In this document: piece after piece, positions 1 through 10,917 of the stretch | Position numbering within the stretch: position 1 is the first letter of the stretch | Layout: the number at the start of each line of letters is the position of its first letter | Assembly: GCF_905147365.1 (NCBI RefSeq) | Contig: NC_056410.1 | Span: 2,827,501-2,891,500 of the forward strand | From: Aricia agestis | Lineage: Eukaryota; Arthropoda; Insecta; Lepidoptera; Lycaenidae | Direction: 5' to 3' | Length of the DNA: 64,000 nucleotides | Notes under the pieces: generated by a model | The model's database searches: none | The model's input: only the letters and a program-made list of their open reading frames with translations | What the model was told of the DNA's origin: nothing | Translations under genes and position numbers: made by a program

Positions 1-40
1 TCAAAAAACCCGACTGCAAAAAATGTTAACTAAAAAGAAA

Positions 41-376
41 GAAACAAGACCTAATTCTGCCGGAGGCATCGAATCCATGTTTTAATTGATGCGACTCTTG
101 CTTACGAGTTTCATGCCAGGATAAATAGAAGGTTACATAGAAAAATTAAGAAGAAGAAAGTGGATTATTAAATGCAGTCGGAGGCATAATATTTTATGAT
201 TTATGAATTAATGTTAAACTTGGTGCGACATGCCTCCGACTGCATTTTATAATCCACTTTTTTCTTCTTCATTTTTCTATGTTACCTTTTATTTATCCTG
301 GCATGAAACTCGTAAGCAAGAGTCGTATCAATTAAAACATGGATTCGATGCCTCCGGCAGAATTAGGTCTTGTTTC
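41..376. mobile_element. Foldback element with 147-bp arms
   Basis: Bases 41-187 are inversely repeated at 230-376, with few mismatches and a 42-bp spacer. Both arms include GCCGGAGGCATCGAATCCAT or its inverse. It has no coding capacity. The arm-to-loop ratio is typical of a hairpin MITE. The short open frame across the right arm is not a gene. Confidence 0.75.
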
Positions 377-381
377 GACGT

Positions 382-1532
382 ATGTGAAGCTAGCATGACA
401 AAGTTAGCAAAATAACTCGGGATTGCGTTATTAATTAGGTGCTAATTGAGTGCTATTATGGTGCAAAAACCGCGAATTTAGTGCTCCTCAAAATTCGGAA
501 TAAATGCTAATACTGCTACCTTCACGTGAAGCTAGCGGTGTACAAAACCAAAAACCTTAATAATGATTATCTGGCTCCTTGATAAGTACTTTACTAATAA
601 GTGCTCATTAAGTGCTGGCGATAAACGTATTTTTTTTTAATACATTTTTTTTATACCATATAATACTGCTCACTTCACGGTACCAGCAAGACGCTCCTCT
701 CGATTTCAGTACTTTGACGAATTCCACACTCATAAACGATATATAGGAATTAAGTGCTCATTAAGTGCTAGCGATAGGCGGTGAAAACAACCGTTTTCAC
801 CGCCTATCGCTAGAATTCGTCAAAGTACTCAAATCAAGACGAGCATCTCGCTGGTACCGTGAAGCTTCCAGTATACGGTATAAAAAATAAAAAAATGCCT
901 ATTCAAATTTTTTTTCTCCGCCTGTCGCTAGCACTTAATGAGCACTTAATTCCTATGTATCATTAATGAGTGTGGAATTCGTCAAAGTACTCAAATCAAG
1001 AGGAGCATCTCGCTGGTACCGTGAAGCTAGCAGTATACGGTATAAAAAGTTAACAAATGCATATTTTCTTTTGTTTTCACCGCCTATCGCTAGCACTTAG
1101 TGAGCACTTAATTCCTATGTATCGTTTATGAGTGTGGAATTCGTCAAAGTACTCAAATCGAGAGGAGCATCTTGCTGCCAGATAATCATTATTAAGGTTT
1201 TTGGTTTTGTACACTGCTAGCTTCACATGAAGGTAGCAGTATTCGCATTTATGGCAAATTTTGAAGAGCACTTATTTCGCAGTTTGTGCACTGAAAGAGC
1301 ACTTAATGAGCACTTATTAGCTAAGTATTTATTACGAAGCTATATTATCATTTTAAAGGTTTTTGGTTATGTACACTGCTAGCTTCACGTGAAGGTAGCA
1401 ATATTAGCATTTATTCCGAATTTTGAGGAGCACTAAATTCGCGGTTTTTGCACCAAAATAGCACTCAATTAGCACCTAATTAATAACGCAATCCCGAGTT
1501 ATTTTGCTAACTTTGTCATGCTAACTTCACAT
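382..1532. mobile_element. Large asymmetric foldback, centre near 790
   Basis: The outer ends (ATGTGAAGCTAGCATGAC at 382 and its inverse ending at 1532) are inverted copies. The axis is the palindrome GGCGGTGAAAACAACCGTTT at about 778-797. The left arm is about 408 bp. The right arm is about 742 bp because the block containing GTGGAATTCGTCAAAGTACT was duplicated there (about 818-1000 and 1135-1170). It is non-coding and the superfamily is unknown. Confidence 0.65.
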
Positions 1533-1550
1533 TCTTGTTTCGTTCTTTTT

Positions 1551-2189
1551 AACCCCCGACAAAAAAGAGGGGTGTTATAAGTTTGACGTGTCTGTCTGTC
1601 TGTCTGTCTATCTGTCTGTCTATCTGTCTGTCTATCTGTCTGTCTGTCTGTTTGTCTATGTGTGTATCTGTCCGTGGCATCGTAGTGTCCAAACGGATGG
1701 ACCGATTTTGATCTAGTTTTTTTGTTTGAAAGCTGACATGATCGAGAGTGTTCTTAGCTATAATTCATCTTCATCAGCCTGCTCAGTGCTGGACAACCAG
1801 GGTTTATCTGGTTCATGAAAGGCCGTTAGCAACTTGTAGTCGTTTGATGGGTTTTATATTTCATTCTAGTTGTGAATATACAATATACGTATACACATAA
1901 TAAGGAAAGTTGACCTGGTGTTGCAGCATCACCTGGTAATCAATAGGATATCCAACTCCTCGCCAACTTAGAGCAAAGGTTTCGTGTTTGGGCTCATTTT
2001 GATTGCGACAACCAGTAAGAAGTAGATAAACACTAAATATTTACATGCTGCTACTGCACAGCATCACCTGGATTCTATAGGAACCGAGCTTCGTATGAAC
2101 CCAAAGTGGAGGTTTCATGTTTGTAGCTGTTGATAGCTGAATTAATATTCTGCACTATAACCAACACAAGTTTAAAAGTATGAAATAAA
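1551..2189 (+). repeat. AACCCCCGAC repeat with CTGT microsatellite, copy 1
   Basis: It starts AACCCCCGACAAAAAAGAGG, runs into a (CTGT/CTAT)n tract at about 1590-1660, and continues with sequence nearly identical to 61454-61980. The second copy shows that this is a dispersed repeat. No coding potential is seen. Confidence 0.7.
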
Positions 2190-2191
2190 AT

Positions 2192-2586
2192 AAAATTAAG
2201 AAATTTAAAACAACCCCCGCCAAAGAACTTTAAAAAGTAATGAAATAATATTTAGTGCCTTCAAGTTAAAATAATTCCTAACTTGTGTAAAGTAATATTT
2301 TAGTCCATAATTGTTGTCAAGGTGTGTCGGGGGACCGCTAATGTAGAATGAAGATGTTTGATTTCACATAACAAGTTTAAGGATCAATTCACAGCGAACT
2401 GAATCAGCGTCTTGGCGGTTGTAGTTTGTAGTTTACTTGGCGGTCCCCCGACACACCGTGACAACAATTATGGACTAAAATATTACTTTACACAAGTTAG
2501 GATTTATTTGAACTTGAAGGCACTAAATATTATTTCATTACTTTTTAAAGTTGTTTGGCGGGGGTTGTTTTAAATTTCTTAATTTA
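2192..2586. repeat. Foldback with about 140-bp arms
   Basis: About 2192-2335 (including CAACCCCCGCCAAAGAACTT) is inverted at about 2440-2586. The left arm recurs at about 63735-63895, next to the second copy of the 1551 repeat. This half-palindrome is therefore a regular part of that element. Confidence 0.65.
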
Positions 2587-2619
2587 ATTAGTTAACATTT
2601 TTGCAGTCGGGTTTTTTGA

Positions 2620-3079
2620 TTTAGAATTAATTTTTTACATTTAAAATTATTATCTACAGGTGATGCAAATTTTGATAAGAAAACATAATCGAGATGACAG
2701 GCAACAAGCGATATAAAACATTTAGGCAACGATAAATATAGTGCGGACAAGATATTGTCTCAGCAAACAAATTAGTTTTGATTGGGAACAATTGCTGATG
2801 TTGCAATAACTGTGAAGCATTTAATAGTTGTACTTCAGCTCATTAATTACTGTTACTGGTCATTAATGGTTACTTATTATTTAATAAATAGAACGTGGGA
2901 ACATAGTTTTATTAACCTGTACCGTGTTCGCGGCATCGCCCGCGTAATTTAGGAATTTCAAGGAAACCGTACATTTTATCGCAAAAAAATTGCCTCCACG
3001 TGGTCTATCTGTATATATATTATTATTTTTAACAAAAAATTCAAACCGACTTCCAAGGTAAAAACAATAATAACATCCT
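2620..3079. other. No gene seen; fragment of a dispersed repeat
   Basis: AT-rich sequence. At about 2935-3010 there is a piece (GGCATCGCCCGCGTAATTTA) shared with 25515-25580 and 34850-34920, the head of a common repeat family. Nothing else is recognised. Confidence 0.4.
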
Positions 3080-3250
3080 TATAATATGAACTAAAAAGTA
3101 TTAAATAATTTTTCCTATCTAATAGTGCCTTTTTCCGAATTCGGCTAAACCTCAACTATTTCTGTACTCAATTTTCATCATTTTGAAGTCGGTACGATAG
3201 CTGAATCTTTAGTTCTCTGACAGAATATTTGAAACTTTTGGAACTGGCAC
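3080..3250. repeat. Half-copy of the foldback seen at 27183-27440
   Basis: ATGAACTAAAAAGTATTAAA, CTGTACTCAATTTTCATC and TTTTGAAGTCGGTACGATAG match both arms of the element near 27200-27440. Here only one arm plus the centre is present. Confidence 0.5.
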
Positions 3251-3745
3251 AGGACAGGGGTTGATTTTTGAGAAAAGTTTATTTGAGCTTTTTTGCTTCC
3301 CTTGGCGCCCCCTATCGATTGGTATAATAAAAAGAGGTGGTCATAGGGGGTTGTATTATTGTCGTCAAAATTTTTCCAAGTATTTTCGCCATACTAACGA
3401 GGTTCGTATATCGGCCTGTATCTGGCCGCGGGTTGATTTTTGAGAAAAGTTTATTTGAGCTTTCTTACTCCCCTTGGCGCCCCCAAAAGGGGTGGTTTAT
3501 CGATTGGTGCATTCAAAAGGGGTGGTTATAAGAGGTTGAATTTTTTCGTCCAAATTTTTCTAAGTATTTTCTCCGTGCTAACGAGGGTCACATTTCGGCC
3601 TGTCTTTCGACAGGGGTTGATTTTTGAGAAGAGTTTATCTGAGCTTTGTTGCTCCCCTTGGCGCCCCCTATCGATTAGTATATTCAAAAAGGGTGGTTAT
3701 AAAAAAATTCTAAGTATTTTTTCCATAGTGCCCCGTTTCCTTCAG
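3251..3745 (+). repeat. Three tandem units of about 180 bp
   Basis: The motif GGGTTGATTTTTGAGAAAAG begins units at about 3256, 3431 and 3614 (last unit GAGAAGAG). Each is followed by CCCCTTGGCGCCCCC and a GATTGGTATA-like segment. The units have diverged. The small open frames here are repeat-derived and are not genes. Confidence 0.7.
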
Positions 3746-3939
3746 TCCAACCCAAATGTGTGCCTTACACTCTGGAGTAAAGGTTGAATTTGTTACTTAT
3801 GTTCAATTTTGTGGTACTTGAAATATTATGTATTTTGAAACAACATGTATTTTTTTTTGTATTAAAAGCGCTTTGAAATGTACCAAATAAATAAGGACAT
3901 AACGTGATGACTAATGATATTTGATGGTGTTGTGTGTAT

Positions 3940-4005
3940 ATTGTATCTATATACAACCATGTGAGTTGTGACATTGGTGACCCTGACATGGTAGTGATGA
4001 TGATG

Positions 4006-4061
<56 letters not shown>

Positions 4062-4470
4062 GATGAATGTAATTTGCTTAGTAGCATATGCTTTCAGTTC
4101 TTAAAGCAACGCCTAAACCCCCAAACTTGTATAAGGAATCCGGAGTTCTCTTAGTATCTTCGGAACCATAGTATACCTTGGTGCAAAATCTTGCGTTTTG
4201 GTAGCATATGCTTAGGATGCTACTCATAAAACCAAAATCACCATATGTTTCCATATAAATTTTGAGGAGTTCCCTCGATTACTCATGGATCCCATCATCA
4301 GATCACCACTTTTGTGAAAATGGGACCAAATTGGAGTGAAACCTAATATAACAAAACAAAAATTTTGAAAATCGGTTCACAAACGGCGGAGTAGTGGTCG
4401 AACATACAAAAAAAATATATTTCCACAGCCGAATATATAACCTCCTCGTTTTTTGGAAGTCGGTTAAAAA
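3940..4470 (+). repeat. Dispersed repeat with a (ATG)n tract and a GAAGTCGGTT end
   Basis: A GATGATGATG tract (about 3993-4064) is followed by a conserved body and ends with CCTCGTTTTTTGGAAGTCGG. The same order recurs at 25915-26420 and partly at 28390-28715 and 43370-43560, so it is a transposon-derived family that spreads its own microsatellite. Confidence 0.65.
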
Positions 4471-4479
4471 CTCAAAGGT

Positions 4480-5050
4480 GACTGACTGATTGACATAGTG
4501 ATCTATCAACGCACAGCCCAAACCACTGGACGGATCGGGCTGAAATTTGGCATGCAGGTAGATGTTATAACGTAGGCATCCGCTAAGAAAGGATTTTGAT
4601 AAATTCCAACCCCAAGGGGTTCAAATAGGGGATGAAAGTTTGTATATAATAATACTTCTTAACGCGAGCGAAGCCGTGGGCAAAAGCTCGTTCTTCATAT
4701 GTGCCAAATAACATAAAAATTGCTCCAGTAGTTTTTAAGATAATAAGCAATTTCAAATAATTTCCCCCGTTTTTTACACATTTTCCTCTATTTCTTCGCT
4801 CCTATTAGTCTTAGCGTGATAAAATATAGCCTATTATAGCCTTCCTCGATAAATGGGCTATCTATCACTGAAATAATTTTTCAAATCGGACCAGTAGTTC
4901 CTGAGATTAGCGGGCTTCACGCCCAAACCGCTGAACCGAATTTACTGGCTTTAAAGGCATAGGATACTTTTATCCCGGAAAAATGCACGGTTCCAGAGCG
5001 ATAAACGCATTTGGACGCAACGAAGTTGCAGGCGTCATCTATTTGTTCAT
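4480..5050 (+). repeat. CGGACCAGTAGTTCC-family repeat
   Basis: Contains GCGAGCGAAGCCGTGGGC, TTTCCCCCGTTTTTTACACA, TAGTCTTAGCGTGATAAAAT and CGGACCAGTAGTTCCTGAGA. These blocks recur in the same order at 25507-25869 and, in reverse, at 33500-34350. Non-coding. Confidence 0.6.
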
Positions 5051-5410
5051 AATCATAATTAATTTATAATGTTTATTGTAAAGACCAGAATAAACAAAAC
5101 GAATGAACTTTCCCCCACCTTTCATGTCAATTAGATATTTATCTGTAAGTCAATAGAGGTAAAGGACAGCCGTCAACCTTAATGCCAAGCAGGTCAGAGA
5201 ATGACCATAAAATTAATTATGGCATGGACTAAATGGTCCGTCGAACATTATCTCTAGGACAGTAAGATAAGATCTGTTTGGGTCAGCCAATAATTTGTTA
5301 AATTATATCTCTCAGGGTTCTTACAGGGCAGATTATAATAAAGTTATTGGTCGGCCTTGGACCATGATAGCGTAGAAAATAGAGGGTATAATCATTGAAG
5401 AACTGAACAC
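5051..5410. other. No feature recognised
   Basis: About 360 bp of AT-rich sequence without a convincing reading frame or repeat match in this window. It ends with the TTTTAAAG target duplication at 5411-5418. Confidence 0.3.
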
Positions 5411-5606
5411 TTTTAAAGCACGGACGTAAAAAAAATACGGACGGATCGCCATTAAGAAATGAGTGAAGCACCCTTAATAAGCCCAGGCGATCATACGTAC
5501 ACATCTTGCACACGCACTCGCACTGTAATAAGCCGATCGTACCGCCATTACGCAATTAGACTGCATCGCGGTGACACGTCTTTGTCATTCATAAATAAAA
5601 ATAAAT

Positions 5607-5683
5607 ATGCCATCTTGTGTTGTAAAATGGTGCAAGAACAATACAACCTTACACAAAAAACATCAAGGAATAATATTTCATAG
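5607..5683 (+). pseudogene. THAP-domain first exon (N-terminal zinc-finger half), orphan
   Basis: ATG at 5607 opens 25 codons starting MPSCVVKWCKN and ending GIIFH plus a split R codon, directly before a GTAAGA donor at 5684. This is the first half of a C2CH THAP DNA-binding domain. The M-x-x-C start, the C-x4-C pair (C4, C9) and the F-H-R that precedes F-P in the family are all present. The phase-2 split at FHR is the same place where the 26942 exon begins. No second half (W, C-x2-H, AVPTIF) was found between 5684 and 7383, so the exon looks stranded in a deleted element. In the intact family the domain binds the transposon ends. Confidence 0.7.
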
Positions 5684-5907
5684 GTAAGATAACATATTTT
5701 TAAAGTATTTTGATAAAATAATGTAAATATTAATTCAACTTCAACAGGTCAGTAATGTCCATAACAAAGTGGGGAAATTTTCCCCAAACCGGGGAAAATT
5801 TTAAATTATTTTTAAATAATCAAATAATTAATTTTATTGTCTTTTATTAGTGTCATGTAAGTATTTAGCATAATATTGACCAGTAATTAGGCAGGAATAC
5901 AATAATA

Positions 5908-6309
5908 GGGGTGTAGACAGTAAACGAAATCTAATACAAATTATTGTTTTTTTGAGAGTTTGTATTATAGAATTACCGAAAATGGACATATTTTACTTAA
6001 TAACTTTATAATATTTTTTATATTTAATAAGTGATTTTTTTAATTGAAATAAGAGTGTATTTATTTTTTATACATATTTTTAGGTGTAACAAAATACTTA
6101 TGTACTATCAGAGAAGTTGATTCCTATGCAAATCGGGGACATAAGTAGTTTGGTTGCGTTACGTCAAACCCAGCCGACAGATCACAATTAACATTGAATT
6201 GACATAAGTATTCGACCAAATAACGTTGGTCTGTCAATTGCATAGCAATCAACTTCCTTGATGGTACATCTGTATAATAAATATATTTCCTAAAAATAGT
6301 CTACACCCC
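5908..6309. mobile_element. TA-flanked MITE, TIR GGGGTGTAGAC
   Basis: GGGGTGTAGAC at 5908-5918 is inverted as GTCTACACCCC at 6299-6309, with TA on both sides (5906-5907 and 6310-6311). It is a 402-bp AT-rich interior with an internal inverted pair around GAAGTTGATTCCTATGCAAA (6115) and 6235-6255. Consistent with a Tc1/mariner-type MITE nested in the THAP-bearing element. Confidence 0.7.
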
Positions 6310-6350
6310 TATTAATTTCTTAATTTACAAAAGTGGATATAATTGTTATT

Positions 6351-6720
6351 TGACGACCTCTGTGGCTCAGTGGGTGGGCTGTCGGTAGCTCAAGCCGGGG
6401 GTCGCGGGTTCGAATCCTGCCGACGGAACAAAAAGTTTTCAAAGTTCCTGGGTCATGGGTGTGTATTAAATATGTGTATCATATAATAAAAATCTTAAAT
6501 ATATGTATAGTATAACAGTATTAAATATATTTCCGTTGTCTGGTACCCGTAACACAAGTCCTTCAGGTACTTAGCACGGGGTTAGACTGACGTGCAGTGT
6601 GAAGCGTCCATAGATAAAATTGTTGTCTTAGATTTCCTTCAGTAGTAGGGGAGGAAAGGTGCTATTGGTGTAGTCACCCGAGCGTCATTGAGACCTAGTA
6701 GGAATGAAAATATTGAATGA
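6351..6720 (+). mobile_element. tRNA-derived SINE
   Basis: The head resembles a tRNA gene with an A-box-like TGGCTCAGTGG (6362) and a B box GGTTCGAATCC (about 6408-6418), the internal RNA polymerase III promoter. The body then diverges (AAAAAGTTTTCAAAGTTCCT...). It is not a functional tRNA because no cloverleaf with a matched acceptor stem can be drawn. The same head, reversed, is present in each unit of the 15944-17656 array. The 3' boundary is uncertain. Confidence 0.65.
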
Positions 6721-7391
6721 ACCTCTAGACCAGGAATAAATTTAACACCATGTTAGGTGATTTGATTTGACGTTAGCGCATGGTAGAACTCTCGATAGCT
6801 CTAACAGGCCGTTAACTGATTTAACAAGCCATTATTTATTTAACATTACTTGATTGTTTGATGAAACGGGTTACGGGACATAAGTATCTTATATCTTTTC
6901 GTATACAGGTTTCGTATATAGGTTTCGGGGGCGATAAATCTATCTAGCTAGGAATTATTTTTAGAAAATGTCATTTTATTCGTGTTTTATCGAATACCGA
7001 GCAAAGCTCGGTCAAATAGCTAGTAATAATTTTATTATTGTAAATGTTTGTACATAATCATTATTACTAATAATGTTATGTAAATAATATACTTCTCTGT
7101 ACGTAACATGTGTTTTTTTTCTATCTATAGTGTCATAAAAATAATATTTTCATTATGACATCTTTAACAACCGCTTACATTTCTGAAGCGAAAAAAACAT
7201 AAAAATATGTTTAAGTATAAAAAATACATTTAACTTGTCTGAGTTTACAAAATTTAAAAAGTAGGGAAATTAATGATTTATATGGCAACCCTCATATCAC
7301 GCACACGTCCTACACGGGCGGCCATAAGTAGGCTTCACTCGTGATTATAAGAAGGTTACGTCCGTATTTTTTTTATGTCCGTGTTTTAAAG

Positions 7392-8057
7392 ACTCTATTA
7401 TTCTTTAAAATAACGGTTACCATTGACTCAACAGGCAACGTAAGGTGTTTGAAATTGTGTAAATTTTAAATTGGATCGTCTAGCTTTTAACACCACCTTT
7501 TGCGAGTTCGGAGTAATCAAGGTCATATTACATCTTTATACTTACATTCAAGTTTTTGTGGCGATATAATAAGGAAAATATATATCGTTAATGATGATGC
7601 CTGTAAAACTCAGGTCAACTTTACCTAACATATTGATTCTATTTTATATCTTATCACAAAAACAGCTGCAGTTTTCTACACATGTTTATGATGTTCATCT
7701 AGCACGTATTGCACACTGCACAATATTTTTTAGATAATTATTTCTGAACTCAGTTCAAAATTTTTTTAAAGTCGGTTTAACAGAAGGGTTAATATCATTC
7801 ACAACATAAAACATTATCATGATTCAATACGTACGGTAAAATTTCTTAAAACCGGAGTAATATAATATAGGTCAGCTTCAAACCAGCGCTAATTGCTTCA
7901 AATAGTAATGTAGAAAATAAGAATGTCATACTGGGAATCGTGCCAATTAACTAAAATATAATAATTTCATCTTTAAACGCAAGGTATACCTACATGAATG
8001 TATGCTTTTGCTTTTTAACGAATGAGAGAGCCTTCCCCTACGGAGATTACGTAATTT
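7392..8057. other. No gene or element recognised
   Basis: AT-rich intergenic sequence with only a stray GAAGTCGGTTTAA-like trace near 7770. No supported reading frame. Confidence 0.3.
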
Positions 8058-8237
8058 ACCGTATTTAGAGCCTTATAAACTCATAATTTGAAAACCGTAT
8101 TTAGAGCCTTATAAACTCATAATTTGAAAACCGTATTTAGAGCCTTATAAACTCATAATTTGAAAACCGTATTTAGAGCCTTATAAACTCATAATTTGAA
8201 AACCGTATTTAGAGCCTTATAAACTCATAATTTGAAA
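8058..8237 (+). repeat. Five perfect 36-bp tandem repeats
   Basis: The unit begins ACCGTATTTAGAGCCTTATA and repeats at 8058, 8094, 8130, 8166 and 8202 with no interruption and no visible mismatch. It has no unique spacers, so it is a minisatellite and not a CRISPR-like array. The near-identity implies recent expansion. Confidence 0.95.
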
Positions 8238-8686
8238 GCTACAAAGTTATAAGTAATAAAAATATAACAATAATTTTAGTTTTTGTTGTTGCTTATTATA
8301 TTTTTGTTATTGTTTATTATACTCATGATATATCAGCTTCCAAAGTAATGCCAATTTATTAAAATTCAAGCATACATTAAATAAAAGTATTTACAAATTA
8401 CTTTTATTTGAAACACACGCCAATAGATCGACAATTTTATTAACTACATATTCCCAGTTTTAAATTTTTTTAGATCACATATTTTGAACTAAGATAATTA
8501 AAAAAAATAGGATTTTTGTGCGATCTCGGCAACGCGTCAAATGTATGGTCAAGGTCGTTTGCTCGGGGGATGGCCTTAAGCCGTTAATGTGAAAGCAGCC
8601 TAAGGATCGCCGGTGTACGAAGGAGCTGAGAAATCAGATTTTGTCTGTTTTCTTCAATTTAATAATACTTCTTTTATCTTTCTTCT
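8238..8686. other. No feature recognised
   Basis: AT-rich, with a short GC-richer piece (about 8520-8620) that has no coding frame. Confidence 0.3.
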
Positions 8687-8904
8687 TTGATCTTATATCT
8701 TTAAACGAGCAATTCTTGTATATACATATATATGTATGTATATCATTGGAATCTCGGAATCGGCTCCAACGATTTTCATGAAATTTAGTATATCCCTGGT
8801 TTCGGGGGCGATAAATCGATCTATCGACGAGGAATCATTTTTAGAAAATGTCATTTTATACGTGTTTTATCGAATACCGAGCAAAGCTCGGTCAAATAGC
8901 TAGT
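8687..8904 (+). repeat. AAACGAGCAATTCTTGTATA-family repeat
   Basis: The body (TTTCGGGGGCGATAAATCGA) and tail (GAGCAAAGCTCGGTCAAATA) match 6915-7022, and the head matches 20446-20475. A lepidopteran-type dispersed repeat without coding capacity. Confidence 0.6.
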
Positions 8905-9894
8905 TGAACACCGTGGATAGTATCGTTTCCGAAAAGCGTTGTTGTTTTCATAAGCGAACAAGCAAGTCCATTTATCACGATTCTTGTAATACTTTACTCC
9001 TAAATTACATTCATAAACATTACTGATTTTAAATTATTGCAATACTCCTTAAAATTGTAAAGGAAGAGCTCCCAGCAGCCGGTTTTAAGAACGCGAAAAT
9101 CTCTACGAAACGGCATTGAAGTGCTATGCCCTTTATAAGGGAAATTATCAGCGACTAGCGAGCGATTTATCGCACATAACATTGATTTTGGTGATCTATT
9201 TATCTCGATTCTCGACATGTCGCAATCGTAAAAATTACGTAAAAATCAAACAAACGCGGAAATGATATCATTTTTGTCATCATACGCGTATAGGTATGGC
9301 CTTTTAATATTTAGACTTGAGCTGTAGATTGTAGATAAATATAAATTGTATCTTATTACTGATATTTATCTATAATCTACATCTCTAGGCTTCTTCTATA
9401 AATATAAAAATGGATTTTCAATTGTGTTAGTAACGCTAAAACTCGAAAACGGCTGAACGGATTGGGCTAATTTTAGTCTTAAAATATTCGTAGAAGTCCA
9501 AGGAAGGTTTTATATTGACACGAAGTTCACCGGGACAGCTAGTATTAAATAAATTATTGGTTTTTGCTGCCGTTTATTAAAAAAAACTACAAACGAATTC
9601 TATAAAAAAACTGGCGAGTCAACCAGCCAGCTCACGTTTCTCACCACTCGGTGTTCAAGGGCAGCACAAATCCCTCTCTATGAGGTCGATTATGTTGTAC
9701 GGACATTTTGCAACTCACCTCTCACACTTGACATTTTGTGCGACTGATATTATGCAATCACAAGCTTAAAATAAGTTATTCGTGTAGGAACTATCGTTTC
9801 GATAAATCGCAAAGTTCATTTGAAGTGGTTTCTGATAGAGCTTTCTTATGTTTGCTTTCAAAGTAACTGGTTCCACGTTGCTTATCAAAAAAAA
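8905..9894. other. Mixed repeat remnants, no gene
   Basis: A repeat-like stretch at about 9405-9545 (ACGGCTGAACGGATTGGGCT ... GGGACAGCTAGT) and otherwise AT-rich sequence. No reading frame could be supported. Confidence 0.3.
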
Positions 9895-10415
9895 CCGGCC
9901 AAGTGCGAGTCGGACTCGCGCACCGAGGGTTCCGACAGCTTAAAGGTATTATAGACCTGAGTATTTGGTATGAATTTCAATTTAATACCTCTACGCGTTT
10001 ATGAGGAAATGGGTAGTAAGTTTAAAATTATTAAAAAAAAATATATATTATGTGATGTAACTAAAAATTTATGGTTTTCGTAATTTTTCCTTTATCTATG
10101 CTATAAGACGTTGCTTCGTACCAAATTTCAAGATTCTGAGTTCACGGGAAGCACCCTGTAGGTTTTGATTCCCTTGCAAGTGTCGAAAATTTGCGGCATA
10201 AACGGCTGTATCTTTTGATTGCGTTGGCTTAGAAGTTTGATTTTTTCACAGCTTCAAGGGACAGTAGACCTGAGTAATTGATATAAATTTCAGCTTCATA
10301 CCTCCACGCGTTCCTGAGAAAAAGGGTCTTGACAGACGGACGGACGGACAGACGGACAACAAAGTGATCCTATAAGGGTTCCGTTTTTTCCTTTTGAGGT
10401 ACGGAACCCTAAAAA
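9895..10415 (+). repeat. GGCCAAGTGCGAGTCGGAC-family repeat, full-looking copy
   Basis: It starts CGGCCAAGTGCGAGTCGGAC and ends with a TACGGAACCCTAAAAA block preceded by GACGGACGGACAGACGG. The same start and end recur at 10427, 12252 (reverse), 20814, 22486 (reverse) and 32175 (reverse). The start and end carry inverse pieces of each other (GGGTTCCGTA versus TACGGAACCC). Confidence 0.75.
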
Positions 10416-10426
10416 TAAAAAAAAAT

Positions 10427-10917
10427 CGGCCAAGTGCGAGTCGGACTCGCGCCCGAAGGGTTCCGTACCATTATAGAGCAAAATAAGGCCAAAAATTGTG
10501 TTTTTGTATGGGAGCCCCCCTTAATTTTTTATTTTATTTTAATATTATTATTAAATATTAAAGTACACATATAACTAAGGACTTTGAGAAAAAATCAAGT
10601 ACCTACCTGTTGCCAATATTGAGATAGAGCAAAAAAAGCCAAGAAAATCACGTTTGTTGTATGGGCCTTAAATATTAATTTTATTTTGTTTTTAGTCTAC
10701 GAATAATAAAAACTATTAGTATTCGTTGTTATAGCGGCAACAGATATATATAATCTGTGAAAATTTCAACTCTCTAGCTATTACCGTTCTTGAGTTACAG
10801 CCTCAGAACAGACAGACAGACAGATAGACGGACAGACAACGAAGTCTTAGTAATAGGGCGGGACCCTATTACTAAGACTTCGTTGTCTGTCCCTACCCTT
10901 TGAGTACGGAACCCTAT
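10427..10917 (+). repeat. GGCCAAGTGCGAGTCGGAC-family repeat, second copy in tandem
   Basis: Lies 11 bp after the previous copy in the same orientation, with a different body (TTGTGTTTTTGTATGGGAGC, GCGGCAACAGATATATATAA). Near its 3' end a 20-bp-arm hairpin, CGAAGTCTTAGTAATAGGGC and its inverse at 10861-10881, shows a local inverted duplication. Confidence 0.7.

Larger units (their letters stand above)
1..2619. mobile_element. Composite inverted-repeat block at the left window edge
   Basis: Bases 1-32 (beginning TCAAAAAACCCGACTGC) are the near-perfect inverse of 2588-2619, so the 2.6 kb between them is bracketed like a terminal-inverted-repeat element. The interior is not one element but a pile of smaller foldbacks (41-376, 382-1532, 2192-2586) and a short-tandem-rich repeat (1551-2189). 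No transposase reading frame is visible. The left end coincides with base 1, so the true boundary may lie outside the window. The superfamily is unknown. Confidence 0.55.
5411..7391 (+). mobile_element. P-element-like transposon derivative with 8-bp target duplication
   Basis: The element runs from 5419 to 7383 (1965 bp). Both ends read inward CACGGACRTAAAAAAAATAC followed by GGACG (25 bp, one mismatch). Both sides are flanked by the perfect 8-bp direct repeat TTTTAAAG (5411-5418 and 7384-7391). Eight-base duplications are made by the hAT and P superfamilies. The THAP first exon at 5607-5683 favours P, whose transposases begin with a THAP domain. No downstream transposase exons are seen. The interior has been invaded by a TA-flanked MITE (5908-6309), a SINE (about 6351-6720) and a repeat fragment (about 6900-7024), so the element is non-autonomous and old enough to collect insertions. 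A hAT assignment is the main alternative. Confidence 0.75.

Noticed and set aside
6351..6430. Possible tRNA gene (A and B boxes)
   Set aside because: Acceptor stem does not pair and no sensible anticodon arm is seen; the sequence continues into a SINE body and recurs elsewhere. Treated as a SINE head.
8058..8237. CRISPR-like repeat array
   Set aside because: Units are directly abutting with no spacers, and the DNA is eukaryotic.
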